Below are positions 1 to 8,010 of a stretch of DNA of 22,321 nt, one piece after another (positions within the stretch are counted from its first letter, which is position 1; every line of letters starts with the position of its first letter). The DNA is from a virus, in IMG/VR virus record IMGVR_UViG_3300044684_000031, positions 1 through 22,321 of that record; one strand, 5' to 3'. The position numbers were made by a program, and so were the translations under genes. Below the pieces are notes generated by a model. The model ran no database searches. It saw only the letters and a list, made by a program, of their open reading frames with translations, and was not told where the DNA came from.

Positions 1-384
1 GCGCGCGCCGACCGGGATCTGCGTATTGACAAGGCCGCCGCACGCGATTTGCAGCGCCGTCGGCAGCGCGGGCTCGCGCTCGATGAAGTAGATACGGCCG
101 ATCGCGTCCTGCCAGCGCCCGGTCGAGGTGTCGGGGTCAATGCCGTTCACGACCTCGAGCATGTTGTCGTTCTTGTCGGCGATGATGGCCGTCAGGCTCT
201 GCGCGTGCTGCCCCTGAGGTGTCTTCGTATTCGGCGTGCCGTCGGCGTTCGAGATGTTCATGTTGCCGCCGAACGCGGCGTTCGAATCGGCGAGCACGCC
301 CGTCAGGATGGCCGACTCGTCGGGCACGATCGGCCCGCTGGGGTCCCAATTGATGCCGGGTACGCTTGAGCTCGGGGTCGACAT
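1..384 (-). CDS. Baseplate J-like wedge protein, N-terminal part (cut by window edge)
   Basis: Only the first 128 residues are visible; the frame is still open at base 1, so the gene continues to the left. It starts at ATG 384, with GAGG five bases upstream. The N-terminus is typical of phage baseplate J proteins: a Ser/Pro start, a region about obtaining many local helices (TAIIADKNDNMLEVVNGIDP, roughly residues 73-92), then GRWQDAIGRIYFIER (about 97-111), a motif common in J-like wedge proteins. J proteins form the wedge ring around the hub in contractile tails. The position after spike and gp25-like genes agrees. Family placement is from recalled motif and gene order; the missing C-terminal part cannot be assessed. 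Confidence 0.8.
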   Translation of the reverse strand, partial: MSTPSSSVPGINWDPSGPIVPDESAILTGVLADSNAAFGGNMNISNADGTPNTKTPQGQHAQSLTAIIADKNDNMLEVVNGIDPDTSTGRWQDAIGRIYFIEREPALPTALQIACGGLVNTQIPVGAR

Positions 385-391
385 GGAAACC

Positions 392-745
392 TCAGAAATT
401 GACGGTCAGCGTGGCGCCGCCTGTTGTCGTGACTTGCACCTGCCCCGTGAGCGCTCGATCCGTGAGGCCCGTAATAAAGCACTGAGCCGATGCGATACCT
501 TGCACAGTGAGCGCCGCAGCGACGATGTCCTTTTTGACAAGCTGCAGCGGCGGTCGCTTACCGAGGATGTCGGACCAATACGGCACGCCGTCTTTCGTGT
601 TGAACCAACATTCGCCGAGGAACGTGCGCACGGCGCTAGCGACGTCCTGCGCGAGTGCATAGGGCTCGCCTGCCACGGCGATGTTTCCGCTCGCGTCGAG
701 GCACAAGTCCCATGTCGTGCGATCAAGAAGAAGGGTATTAGGCAT
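392..745 (-). CDS. Baseplate wedge protein, gp25/W-like
   Basis: 117 residues. The pattern QDVASAVRTFLGECWF (about 33-48), then DGVPYWSDILGKRP (52-65) and an alternating beta C-terminus, is what gp25-like baseplate proteins show: an aligned helix, a short loop and an 'ILG' turn. In contractile tails this protein joins the inner baseplate to the first sheath ring. The length fits the family (about 110-140). Start ATG 745 lies 6 bases after the spike gene's stop, with a GAGAG purine stretch just upstream. The J-like gene follows 7 bases downstream. I am fairly sure of the family, less so of the exact subclass. Confidence 0.75.
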   Translation of the reverse strand: MPNTLLLDRTTWDLCLDASGNIAVAGEPYALAQDVASAVRTFLGECWFNTKDGVPYWSDILGKRPPLQLVKKDIVAAALTVQGIASAQCFITGLTDRALTGQVQVTTTGGATLTVNF

Positions 746-751
746 GATCTC

Positions 752-1516
752 TCACTGAGGCGGCCCGCCGAGGCCGGTGCCACCCGAGTTGGTGTGTTGG
801 TGTGTGCTGTCGATCGCGTGGCCGTTGGACGTGATCGAGCCGAAGAATTGGACGGCACCCGTGATGCTTGCGGCAACGCCGCTCGCGATGCTGCCCGACA
901 TGCCGGCCAGGAACGACAAAAGCCCCTGCACGATGACCGCGCCGCTGAATCCAGACTGCGGCGAATTGACGGTAAGCGACGTCGAGGCATCGATTTCGAC
1001 GAGCGGCGCTTGCAGGGTGATCTTCGTTGGCGACACGACGGCAATCCCGGCTGACGAAAACTGGAAGTACTGCGTCGGCGCGCCGTTGAGAAAACCTCCG
1101 ATGTACAGGCCGTCGGCCATATCGAAAAGACGCTTCGAGCCCGGGTTCGCCTGCCCTTTGTTCGCTTTCACCGACGAGATATCCCGATCCTCGATAATGG
1201 CCACGCCGATATCGCCTACCTGCGGGTCGAGGATGACGGCGTTCGCGCCGCCCTGCAGGCGGAAATACGGCAGGTTGTGAACGACGTCGTGCGGCACAGC
1301 ATTGTCAGATCCATCGACCTGATTGACGAGCGGAAGCACGTCGACGAAGCCGACCGGTGACACGCCACCGCTATTCGTCACGGCCGTCACCTCGACGAGA
1401 CGCGCACCGGCCACCGTGCGCAGGATCTGCCACACGAGAAACGACATCGCGTTGACGTCCGACGTCGTATCGGTCGGCTGCTGAAGGCCACGAAAGCCGA
1501 ACGGATCAGAGGCCAT
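752..1516 (-). CDS. Baseplate spike protein (gp138/gpV-like)
   Basis: 254 residues. Residues about 35-110 form an OB-fold-like region (VEVTAVTN, VGFVDVLPLVNQVDG, VHNLPYFRLQGG, VGDIGVAIIEDRDI) as in Gp138_N/gpV spike proteins. This is followed by a Gly/Ser/Ala beta region suited to a trimeric beta-helix, and a C-terminal tip GHAIDSTHQHTNSGGTG with His233, His239 and His241. In P2 gpV and phi92 gp138 such HxH tips bind a metal ion and form the membrane-piercing point. The start ATG 1516 overlaps the end of the hub gene by 11 bases, with GGAG about 12 bases upstream. Longer upstream readings in this frame lie inside the hub gene and are not used. Confidence 0.85.
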   Translation of the reverse strand: MASDPFGFRGLQQPTDTTSDVNAMSFLVWQILRTVAGARLVEVTAVTNSGGVSPVGFVDVLPLVNQVDGSDNAVPHDVVHNLPYFRLQGGANAVILDPQVGDIGVAIIEDRDISSVKANKGQANPGSKRLFDMADGLYIGGFLNGAPTQYFQFSSAGIAVVSPTKITLQAPLVEIDASTSLTVNSPQSGFSGAVIVQGLLSFLAGMSGSIASGVAASITGAVQFFGSITSNGHAIDSTHQHTNSGGTGLGGPPQ

Positions 1517-2366
1517 TTTGCGGATACGCTCCGAACTCGGAAAACCACGCGCCGTTCGGCGTTTCGCTCTCGAGCGCGTGCGTGAGATTGGTGACGGTCC
1601 AAATGCCGCAAGCGACGGGCAGTGAGCTCTGAACCTGAACGTTTCCGCCAACCTTGATCGCGGGGTTGAATTCAGTCGAAACCTGAAGGCCGTTGCTAAC
1701 GAAGCGCGGGTAGCCGACCATTCCCGTCGCCGGCGAGATGACCGGTACATCGCCACTGCGCGCTGCGCCACGCGGCCAGATCGACAGCGTTCCGCGGTCG
1801 ATGAGGTAGCTAATGCCTGCTGCGCGTGCACACGAGCGCACTTGCATAAGCGCCGTGCCTGGGAAGTATGGGTTCGCGAGCTGAACCTGAACGCCGTTGT
1901 TTTCGAATGCGAGCCCCATCGTTTCGGCGAGCTGCTGCATGATCGACGCGACATCGGTTGCCCCGACGAAACTGAGCGCGCCGACCGGCTTGATGGCGTC
2001 GATGAGGCCTGCATAGCCGATGATGTTCAAGGGTGTCTCCGGCGCGCCCTGATACTCGCCCCAGGCGTCGCCAATCGTGCCCGCATAGACGACCTGCATA
2101 CCGTTCTCGTCGCCGGCCGCAAGCAGCATCGAGTTCCTGGCGCGGATCGCCGTATTGATCGGGCCGATCGTCGTGAGCTGATTGACCATGGAAAGCGACA
2201 CGCCATAGATGCGCACTTGTGCGGCCGCCATGGCATCGCCACCGGGCACCGTAATGAGCGACTGCACGCGCAGGCCGGTGAGCGTCACCTCGTTGGATCC
2301 GGTGTCGCCGAACTCGCCGGTACCGAGCGTGATCGTCACGTCGATGCGCTTCTTCGTGAAGCTCAT
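1506..2366 (-). CDS. Baseplate hub protein (gp27/gpD-like)
   Basis: 286 residues, starting at ATG 2366 in a 4-base ATGA overlap with the plug gene. The sequence is beta-rich from the start (KKRIDVTITLG, then NEVTLTGLRVQSLITVPGG), with a mid region on successive modules (WGEYQGAPETPLNIIGYAGL) and a section on a helix plus strand (SIMQQLAETMGLAFENNGVQ) like the embedded domains of gpD/gp27 hubs. It ends with a region reading VACGIWTVTNLTHALESETP, the usual hub ending before the spike. Hub proteins form the trimer that joins tail tube and spike. Position between plug and spike supports the call; homology was not computed. Confidence 0.75.
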   Translation of the reverse strand: MSFTKKRIDVTITLGTGEFGDTGSNEVTLTGLRVQSLITVPGGDAMAAAQVRIYGVSLSMVNQLTTIGPINTAIRARNSMLLAAGDENGMQVVYAGTIGDAWGEYQGAPETPLNIIGYAGLIDAIKPVGALSFVGATDVASIMQQLAETMGLAFENNGVQVQLANPYFPGTALMQVRSCARAAGISYLIDRGTLSIWPRGAARSGDVPVISPATGMVGYPRFVSNGLQVSTEFNPAIKVGGNVQVQSSLPVACGIWTVTNLTHALESETPNGAWFSEFGAYPQNGL

Positions 2367-2680
2367 GTAAGCCCCACCGACGTGAGATCGCTCGCCTCGA
2401 GATACACGAGCTGATAGCGCGCACCGAGGCCGCCATAGATCGGGTCGGAGACGCCCTGCGTATCGAAGAACGCCAGATCGCCGACGAAGCCGAGGTACGC
2501 GTGGCGAATCAGCAGCGTGCGATCGAGGCACAGCACGCCACTCTTGAGCGGCGCATTGTTGATCGCGAGATCCAGGTACAGCCCCGTTGTCTTCGCATAG
2601 ACCTTGATCTGGCAGTTTTGGCCGGCGAGCAGCGTATTCAGCTTTTGCGACGGCTTGGCCGCGAGCGGGATGACGAGCAT
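2363..2680 (-). CDS. Baseplate plug protein
   Basis: 105 residues. The pattern is that of the phage baseplate plug family: MLVIPLAAKPSQKL at the start, LAGQNCQIKVY, TGLYLDLAINN, an inner strand pair, and GLGARYQLVYLEA at the end. The plug is known from small myophages (for example cyanophage Pam3), where it sits in the baseplate core near the hub. It shares one base with the preceding gene (TGATG junction at 2680) and overlaps the hub gene by four, so the three should be translated together. Size and order plug-hub-spike match the family. Function is inferred from family and context. Confidence 0.75.
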   Translation of the reverse strand: MLVIPLAAKPSQKLNTLLAGQNCQIKVYAKTTGLYLDLAINNAPLKSGVLCLDRTLLIRHAYLGFVGDLAFFDTQGVSDPIYGGLGARYQLVYLEASDLTSVGLT

Positions 2681-3354
2681 CAGAGCACCCCGCCCGGGCC
2701 CGTTGTGACGGCGAGCGGCCCAAAGAGCGTCGACTGCCCTGCGGTGGGCGTTTGCGGCTGCACCTGCCCGAGGTTCGACGGATCAGCGGACGCGGGGTTT
2801 TGCGTATTCTGGAACTGCGCGCCGCCCGTGATGCGCACCTCTTCAAGGTGCACGTTCACCTTCAATAGCGTGGCGCCGTTTCGAGTCTCGCGATGCAGGT
2901 CATAGGCGACGATGTTCGCGTTTTGATAGGTCGTCTCGGGGCAGACGATCGAATACAGGTCGGTCGATTGCTTGGCGCCCTCGATCGCGGCCAGGAACAT
3001 GCCGCGATCGGACGCCGTGCGGCCGCATACGAGCTGCACCGTCGAGGCGTAGGGCATCTGCACCTTGTTGACGTCAGCGAAGGCGCCTTGCTCTTGGGGA
3101 TAGCTCGACAGGCGGGAATCGGCTCGGTACTCGAGCACGGAGACGGTATCTGCGATCGCAACAGGGTTTCCGAAGCTATCGAACACACCCCAGACGGGCC
3201 GCAGCGCATCCGTAAGCACGCCTATGACGTCGCCCGACAGCAGTTGCGTGACAAGCTGCGCAGGGTTCGCCAGTGGATTGCGCAGCACGGGCGGCACACC
3301 ATCGGCAAACGGCACGTCTGGATATTGCGGAACGGCAATGATCGGCATCGCCAT
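2680..3354 (-). CDS. Dit-like baseplate/tail protein
   Basis: 224 residues between tape measure and plug. The central block (about 68-110: TVSVLEYRADSRLSSYPQEQ, then ADVNKVQMPYASTVQLVCG) has the Dit-like look: 'D-S-x-I-S-x-Y-P-x-E-x-G', followed by a statement of strands and a helix (DRGMFLAAIEGAKQS). Such proteins form the ring at the tail tip where tube meets baseplate. The C-terminal 45 residues are Gln/Pro/Thr-rich and probably disordered. Start ATG 3354 lies one base after the tape-measure stop; a second ATG two codons later (3348) is possible. The Dit-like assignment is from motif memory and gene order; a LysM or other hub-associated role is not excluded. Confidence 0.6.
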   Translation of the reverse strand: MAMPIIAVPQYPDVPFADGVPPVLRNPLANPAQLVTQLLSGDVIGVLTDALRPVWGVFDSFGNPVAIADTVSVLEYRADSRLSSYPQEQGAFADVNKVQMPYASTVQLVCGRTASDRGMFLAAIEGAKQSTDLYSIVCPETTYQNANIVAYDLHRETRNGATLLKVNVHLEEVRITGGAQFQNTQNPASADPSNLGQVQPQTPTAGQSTLFGPLAVTTGPGGVL

Positions 3355-3355
3355 G

Positions 3356-5230
3356 TCAGCTCATCCCTGTGTTGGCTTGAGGCACCATGAAGCTGTAGCG
3401 CTTCACGGCATTGCCGAACTCGCGCGCGATGCCTGCGGCGTCCGTGGCTTGCGTATGGATATTGATCGGGCCGTTCACGTGCGTTTCGGCGTGCGACGTG
3501 CTCGTCGACGTCGATACGCGCGGCGCTGGCACCCCTGCAGCCGCAGTCTGCCCGGCGATCTGTGCGGCATTTTGCTGACCTATCGTCGAATACAAGATGT
3601 TGGCGTAGGCCCGCCGGTTCGCGATGTTCGCCTCGGCCGCACCCGGACGCTCATACATCGAGGAATGGATCGCCGCAGCCTGAGCCGGCGTGAGAGCAGC
3701 GCGCAGCGCGCGACCGGCGGCCTGCTCTTTTCCCTTGGTCAGCTCGTATTGCATGAATGCGAGCTGCTCTTCGAAGGTCGATTCCTCAAGACCGTGGCCC
3801 GCAAACTTACGAAAGTCGCCGACGCGGCTTCCGAGCCACTGTCCAATGCCAAGAGCTCCACTCGCCGGATTGCGCGCAGTCGGATCCAGATGACTCTCTT
3901 GCGTGAGACTGCCGGCGATGCCCGCCGCCTGAGCCGGAGACCAACCTTGACTGATGAAGTAGTCCATCGCTTGCTTCTGGCGAGCGGCTTCCGACGTGCC
4001 GAACGACTTCTTGAGCCATGCGCCGAGCTTGCCAAAGCCGCCCGGCGGCGGCTGATCGACGTTCGGCGTGACGGCTCCTCCTGCCTGAGCCTCGGCGACG
4101 TATTGATCGTGATTCGGGCCAGCCGGAATTGCCTTGTCGAAGGCCAGCTTGCGCACCTCCTCGGCCACGAGCCCAAGTGCCACCAGTGCGCCCGGGCCCG
4201 AGGTCGCGATGCGCGCCAAACCGCCGCCGACACCGCCGAGCGCGGACGCCAGCCGAAAGAGCGGCATGGCGATCGACAGGATCTTGAGTGCGCCAAGCGC
4301 GACGATAACGTTCTTCCAGCCGCCAACTGCCTGCGCTGCGTCGTTCGCCATTTCGACGAACTTGCTCACGTCCTTGTTCGCCTCATCAAGCCATTCGCTG
4401 ATGTCGCCCTTGTGCGCTGCAACCCAATCGGAGGCCTTCTGTAGCTGGCCGATCCACTTCTCGAACGTCGGCATCAGATCGAGCAAGATCGTCGTGCCGA
4501 CGTATTGCAGGCGATCGCGCACGTCGAGCCATTCGTTTTTCAGCTCGAGCGCGCGCTTGGCCTGCTCTTCCGTGATCGCCGAGTTCTTCTTCTGGGCGTC
4601 GACGAGCGCGAGCACGGCCTGCGGACCCTGCTTGAGGAAATTGAACTCGTCGTCGCCGATGCCCATCGCTTGCGCGACGAAGCGCGCGCGGCCAGGGTCG
4701 ACGTCGAACATCTGCTTGATGATGCGCGAGCGCGCGAGCAGGTAGCTGTTGCCATCCTTGAGATCCTTGGCGGAGCCGCCCATGCGAAGAAACCATTGCA
4801 CACCCTCGGTCATCTGGCCGAATTTGAGCTTCGAAACGTCGCCCTGCGAGGCTTGCAATGCAGCGGTGATGCCCTCGGCCGAACCGCCTGCGCGTTGAGC
4901 CGCGCGCTGCCATGCGGAGAGATCACGCGTGCTCATCTGCAGGTTCTTTGCCATGAAACCGAGATTGGCGGCTCCGTTGATCGTGCTCTCAGCGAATTCC
5001 TTGATGCCGACGCCAGCAGTGAAGATCGCGGCGAGCGCGAGCACTTCGGTGCGCAGCCGGCGAAACGAGTCGGCCGCCTTCTTGTTTTGCTCCTCGATGT
5101 CCTTGGCGGCCTTGCGCTCTTCGGCGGTGAGCTTCTTCGTGGCCGAGGAAGCCTCGGATTTACCGCGCTTGAACGCTGCCGTATCGAGGCCGAGAGTTAC
5201 GACTAGCGCGTCAACGATCGTCATGCCCAC
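3356..5230 (-). CDS. Tape measure protein with C-terminal tail lysozyme domain
   Basis: 624 residues. The N-terminus (VDALVVTLGLDTAAFKRG) and the Lys/Glu-rich coiled coil at 25-62 are typical of short tape measures. Hydrophobic stretches lie at about 62-80 and 304-360. Residues about 420-545 form a phage tail lysozyme domain: DYFISQGWSPAQAAGIAG, then SLTQESHLDP with Glu445 as likely catalytic acid, and GALGIGQWLGSRVGDF. This domain would cut peptidoglycan during DNA entry. A Ser/Thr-rich tail follows. The start is GTG 5230, preceded at 9 bases by AAAGGAG; the ATG two codons later is 15 bases away and less likely. By the usual 1.5 angstrom per residue, the length suggests a tail near 90 nm. 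Confidence 0.9.
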   Translation of the reverse strand: MGMTIVDALVVTLGLDTAAFKRGKSEASSATKKLTAEERKAAKDIEEQNKKAADSFRRLRTEVLALAAIFTAGVGIKEFAESTINGAANLGFMAKNLQMSTRDLSAWQRAAQRAGGSAEGITAALQASQGDVSKLKFGQMTEGVQWFLRMGGSAKDLKDGNSYLLARSRIIKQMFDVDPGRARFVAQAMGIGDDEFNFLKQGPQAVLALVDAQKKNSAITEEQAKRALELKNEWLDVRDRLQYVGTTILLDLMPTFEKWIGQLQKASDWVAAHKGDISEWLDEANKDVSKFVEMANDAAQAVGGWKNVIVALGALKILSIAMPLFRLASALGGVGGGLARIATSGPGALVALGLVAEEVRKLAFDKAIPAGPNHDQYVAEAQAGGAVTPNVDQPPPGGFGKLGAWLKKSFGTSEAARQKQAMDYFISQGWSPAQAAGIAGSLTQESHLDPTARNPASGALGIGQWLGSRVGDFRKFAGHGLEESTFEEQLAFMQYELTKGKEQAAGRALRAALTPAQAAAIHSSMYERPGAAEANIANRRAYANILYSTIGQQNAAQIAGQTAAAGVPAPRVSTSTSTSHAETHVNGPINIHTQATDAAGIAREFGNAVKRYSFMVPQANTGMS

Positions 5231-5232
5231 GA

Positions 5233-5403
5233 TCAGTTTCTCCTTTCGCTTGCGACGCGCTCGTTGTAGCTGTCGACGATGATTGTTTCTAGCAGATCAT
5301 GCAGGTCTTGTTGTCCGTAGACGGTTTGCAGCTCATGCAGCGTGGCCCTCCCGCTCGAGACGACCCGGCCGATCGTGCGCGGCACATTGGGATAATCGAT
5401 CAG
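5233..5403 (-). CDS. Tail assembly chaperone C-terminal extension, -1 frame (no own start)
   Basis: A 56-residue open frame, LIDYPNVPRTIGRVVSSG onward, ending at TGA 5233-5235. It continues the chaperone gene in the -1 frame across its stop codon at 5400. The -1 frame is open back to 5523 on the minus strand. There is no ATG in frame and no ribosome site in front of the only GTG (5385), so it is most easily explained as the tail of a frameshifted fusion, as in lambda G/GT. The text (LHELQTVYGQQDLHDLLETI, then VDSYNER) is well-formed protein with a helical C-terminus, and it sits directly before the tape measure, where G-T extensions lie. The exact slip point is not settled. It could also be a re-initiated small protein. 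Confidence 0.6.
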   Translation of the reverse strand: MIDYPNVPRTIGRVVSSGRATLHELQTVYGQQDLHDLLETIIVDSYNERVASERRN

Positions 5404-5840
5404 GCCTCTGACTGATTCGCCGCTCCAAGCGCCTGCACGGATTGGGCGGCGGCGATAAAAGAATCCATGTGCAGCATTAGCACAGCCTTGCGCAGCTTCA
5501 GCCGCGTGGCGACCTCCTCGATGTCATCTTCGATCAGCATGCGTGCGCCGCCTGGCTTGCCCGGTTCGAACTCATATTGAATACAGGTCATCATCTCGTC
5601 GAAGAGAGGCTTCGCGAGCTCGTAGGGGACCTTCGAGAGCGATTTGATGCCGAGCGCCGCGACGCCAGCTAGGCCGGACGCGAGGATCTCGTCGGGTACC
5701 TCGACACCGCAATTCATGACGGTGAAGAGTGCGCGGGTGGCCCATTCTTCCGAGCGGGCCGCCGACATTTCCTCGAGGAGGAAGCGCTTGCCCTTGTCGC
5801 GACCGTCCGTCGCGAGAAACGACGATTGCTTGCGTGCCAT
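5400..5840 (-). CDS. Tail assembly chaperone
   Basis: 146 residues, mostly helical, in the position between tail tube and tape measure that tail assembly chaperones hold in most long-tailed phages. It begins MARKQSSFLATDGRDKGKRF, has EEWATRALFTVMNCG (about 31-45) and an acidic/basic helix IEDDIEEVATRLKLRKAV near 105-122. This helix precedes the region where a -1 shift would be needed to enter the overlapping 5233-5403 frame. Start ATG 5840 is one base after the tube gene's stop; no good Shine-Dalgarno is visible there, so translation probably depends on coupling to the upstream gene. The role is inferred from position and the frameshift arrangement rather than from a clear motif. Confidence 0.7.
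   Translation of the reverse strand: MARKQSSFLATDGRDKGKRFLLEEMSAARSEEWATRALFTVMNCGVEVPDEILASGLAGVAALGIKSLSKVPYELAKPLFDEMMTCIQYEFEPGKPGGARMLIEDDIEEVATRLKLRKAVLMLHMDSFIAAAQSVQALGAANQSEA
5454..5462 (-). promoter_or_regulatory. Candidate -1 frameshift slip site of the tail chaperone
   Basis: On the minus strand the chaperone reads TCT TTT ATC here. A Phe tRNA on TTT can re-pair with TTT one base back, moving into the -1 frame that stays open to 5233. It is the only T- or A-run in the allowed window 5403-5523. It is not a classic X-XXY-YYZ heptamer, since the next codon would not re-pair well, so this is a candidate only. Confidence 0.25.
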
Positions 5841-5841
5841 A

Positions 5842-6276
5842 TCAGTACGGGGCCGGGACGACCGACTCCCAAGTGATTTCGTAGTTCTGCGGTTGCAGCG
5901 TCTTTTTCCCGTCCGGGATGATCTTGCCGCGCGTGAGCGTGCCATTGTTCAGCGAGAACTTCTTACGAGGGCCCGGCAACGTGATAACACCCGTGGCCGT
6001 ATATATGTCCTTGATCGTGTTCTGCGCCGTGATCCACGTGTCGAGCAGCAGGATTGAATCGGAGTTGGCCTGCAGCGAGAAACGCCATTTCACATTGAAC
6101 GGAACCCAGCCGCTCGACTGTTTGCCGTCAAGGCCAAGCGATACTTCGGCGAGCTCGACGTCGTCGGTATCGAAAATGTCCTCGGCCGTATAGCCCTGAA
6201 GCTGCTGCGCAACTGGAAAGATCGTGGCGACCGCGAGCATGATGACGCTGTTGGCGCTAGTGATTGAGCCTGCCAT
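5842..6276 (-). CDS. Tail tube protein
   Basis: 144 residues directly after the sheath gene, the usual place of the contractile tube protein. It is beta-rich with one long helix, starting MAGSITSANSVIMLAVATIF; the part LQGYTAEDIFDTDDVELAEV (about 26-45) followed by FNVKWRFSLQANSDSILLLD matches the tube-type pattern of DUF3277-like proteins (a polymerizing beta-barrel with an exposed loop). The family call is from memory and order. Start ATG 6276 has AAGGGG five bases upstream in the 9-base gap after the sheath stop. About 140 residues is normal for this tube type. Confidence 0.7.
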   Translation of the reverse strand: MAGSITSANSVIMLAVATIFPVAQQLQGYTAEDIFDTDDVELAEVSLGLDGKQSSGWVPFNVKWRFSLQANSDSILLLDTWITAQNTIKDIYTATGVITLPGPRKKFSLNNGTLTRGKIIPDGKKTLQPQNYEITWESVVPAPY

Positions 6277-6285
6277 GTTTGCCCC

Positions 6286-8007
6286 TTACTGAACGAGGAT
6301 CGAGGCCATCTGAACGACTTGCACCGATCCGCCGTCCATGTACCAGAAGTTGATCGGAGGAGATCCGCGCGCAGCTCGCACGGTCGGCGTCGTCTGCGAG
6401 GCGAGCACTTGCAGATACCAGCCGCGAGACGACAAGATGCCGTCGATTTTCAGACCGGCAGCGTTGTTCACTTCAACAGCTTGCGCGCTCGAGAGCAGCA
6501 CGCCCGCCTGCAAGCCGCCGAACTTGGCAAACTGCGTGATAGTGTCCATCAGCCAGGACTCGATAATGGCGTCGCCAGCCGCGTTGTACGGCACGGAGTT
6601 CGATTGCGTGAGGCCTTCGACGATATCGAGTTGAAACTGGTTGTTGAGCCAGATCTGGTTGACGTAGGAATCGATCCACTCATACTGACCCGCGATCTGC
6701 CCGGGCGTGAAGAATGTGAATTGATCGTTAGCTGTGGCGAACTGCGCGACCATGTTGTAACCGTTCGCCTTCAGGTTCGTGTAGATCGTGGCATCGGTGA
6801 CAGTCGGCGTCAGGCCCGACTGCGATTTGAAGTCGAGCGTGATGCGACCGTTCTCCGCGGTGAAGTCGATCGAGGCGATAGCGCCGAGCAGGAATGCCGC
6901 GTCGTTCACGTCTTGGAATACAGGCACGACGCCCGACATTTCGCCCTGCTCGACGAGATAGCCGAACGAGGCCGTGGCCGGGTTGTTCGTCGTCGGGCTT
7001 AGATCCGTGTCCCAGCCCGCATAGACGTAGCGGTTTCCTTGCGCCGCCGTCCAAGTGGCGAAGGCCATCTTCTGCGTGTTCCCGGTCCCATTGTCGGGAT
7101 CAAAGTCCGTCATGAAGCCGGCCCAGTTCTGCGTCATCTTGGCGAGCGCATTCATTGCGGCGGCCGGCGTCGATGCAACTGCGCCTTGCGAAAGCACTGC
7201 GCCCGTGGCCGACGTGAGGTTCAAGCTCGCCGAGAGCGTGCCAGTGGCAAAGGCGATCGTCGACGCCGCGCCCGTGATACCTGAGGTAATCGTGAACGCG
7301 CTCGAGGTGCTATCGAACGCGACGGCCGGCGCAACGAATGCGCCTGTAAGCGCTTCGCTCGCGACCGTCTGCGTGTTGTTCACGCTGTAGGTGCCGGTGC
7401 CTCCCGTACCGGTCAGGAAACCGGTAATCACGGTGCCGGCAGCGACGCCCGTGCCGCTGAGCTGATGGCCAATCGCAATTGCGCCGGAGGTCACCGCAGA
7501 GACGGTCAGCGTCGTGCCGCTGATCGAGCCTGTCACGCTTGCCTGCGTTTGCGTCGTCGCGGCGAGCCCCGTTTGAATCAGTGCGGCGGCGGCCGAGAAG
7601 CTCGACGCGCTCGCCAGATTGATCGACGCCGCCGACCACGTGAAGCCGTCAACGGCCACCGAGAGCGAGCCGGAGAGCGCCTGCAACTGCGAGAGCGTCA
7701 TGGCGGACAGCGAGCCGCCGCGCAACCATGCGGCAACCGGCGCCGTCGGATATTGCATAAAGCCGATCGAACCCGGCTTTTTCGTTGAATTCGAAAAACC
7801 ACCGAAATACTTCGTCGCCAATTGAGCCTGGAGCGACTGGCTGCCGAAGTAATTGGCGACCGATGTTTGCAAAGGAAAGGTCGGAACCGCGCCGATCGGC
7901 ACGCGCGTGCTCGTCGTCAGAATGATCCCGACGAGATCGAGCGCAGTGCCGCCCGCGCTCAGTACGCTCGGAATGGCCGACGCGATTAGGGATGCCGGGA
8001 TCGACAT
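6286..8007 (-). CDS. Contractile tail sheath protein (DUF3383-like)
   Basis: 573 residues. Sheath features: N-terminal region ending in a beta segment ([14 protein letters not shown]), a scaffold for the tail surface in the middle, and a conserved C-terminal domain with [40 protein letters not shown], and [15 protein letters not shown], which match DUF3383 sheath proteins. The C-terminal arm would link neighbouring subunits. Residues about 157-226 look inserted: a Gly/Thr-rich beta block [27 protein letters not shown] that also occurs in the decoration-type protein at 11403-12101. Start ATG 8007 has GGAG eight bases upstream. It lies 3 bases after the terminator gene. Confidence 0.88.
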   Translation of the reverse strand: MSIPASLIASAIPSVLSAGGTALDLVGIILTTSTRVPIGAVPTFPLQTSVANYFGSQSLQAQLATKYFGGFSNSTKKPGSIGFMQYPTAPVAAWLRGGSLSAMTLSQLQALSGSLSVAVDGFTWSAASINLASASSFSAAAALIQTGLAATTQTQASVTGSISGTTLTVSAVTSGAIAIGHQLSGTGVAAGTVITGFLTGTGGTGTYSVNNTQTVASEALTGAFVAPAVAFDSTSSAFTITSGITGAASTIAFATGTLSASLNLTSATGAVLSQGAVASTPAAAMNALAKMTQNWAGFMTDFDPDNGTGNTQKMAFATWTAAQGNRYVYAGWDTDLSPTTNNPATASFGYLVEQGEMSGVVPVFQDVNDAAFLLGAIASIDFTAENGRITLDFKSQSGLTPTVTDATIYTNLKANGYNMVAQFATANDQFTFFTPGQIAGQYEWIDSYVNQIWLNNQFQLDIVEGLTQSNSVPYNAAGDAIIESWLMDTITQFAKFGGLQAGVLLSSAQAVEVNNAAGLKIDGILSSRGWYLQVLASQTTPTVRAARGSPPINFWYMDGGSVQVVQMASILVQ

Positions 8008-8010
8008 GTT

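Noticed and set aside
236-1054. 272-residue open frame on the plus strand
   Set aside because: It opposes the J, gp25-like and spike genes, which have recognisable motifs.
3224-4444. 406-residue open frame on the plus strand
   Set aside because: It opposes the tape measure and reads as Arg/Leu/His-rich shadow sequence without domains.
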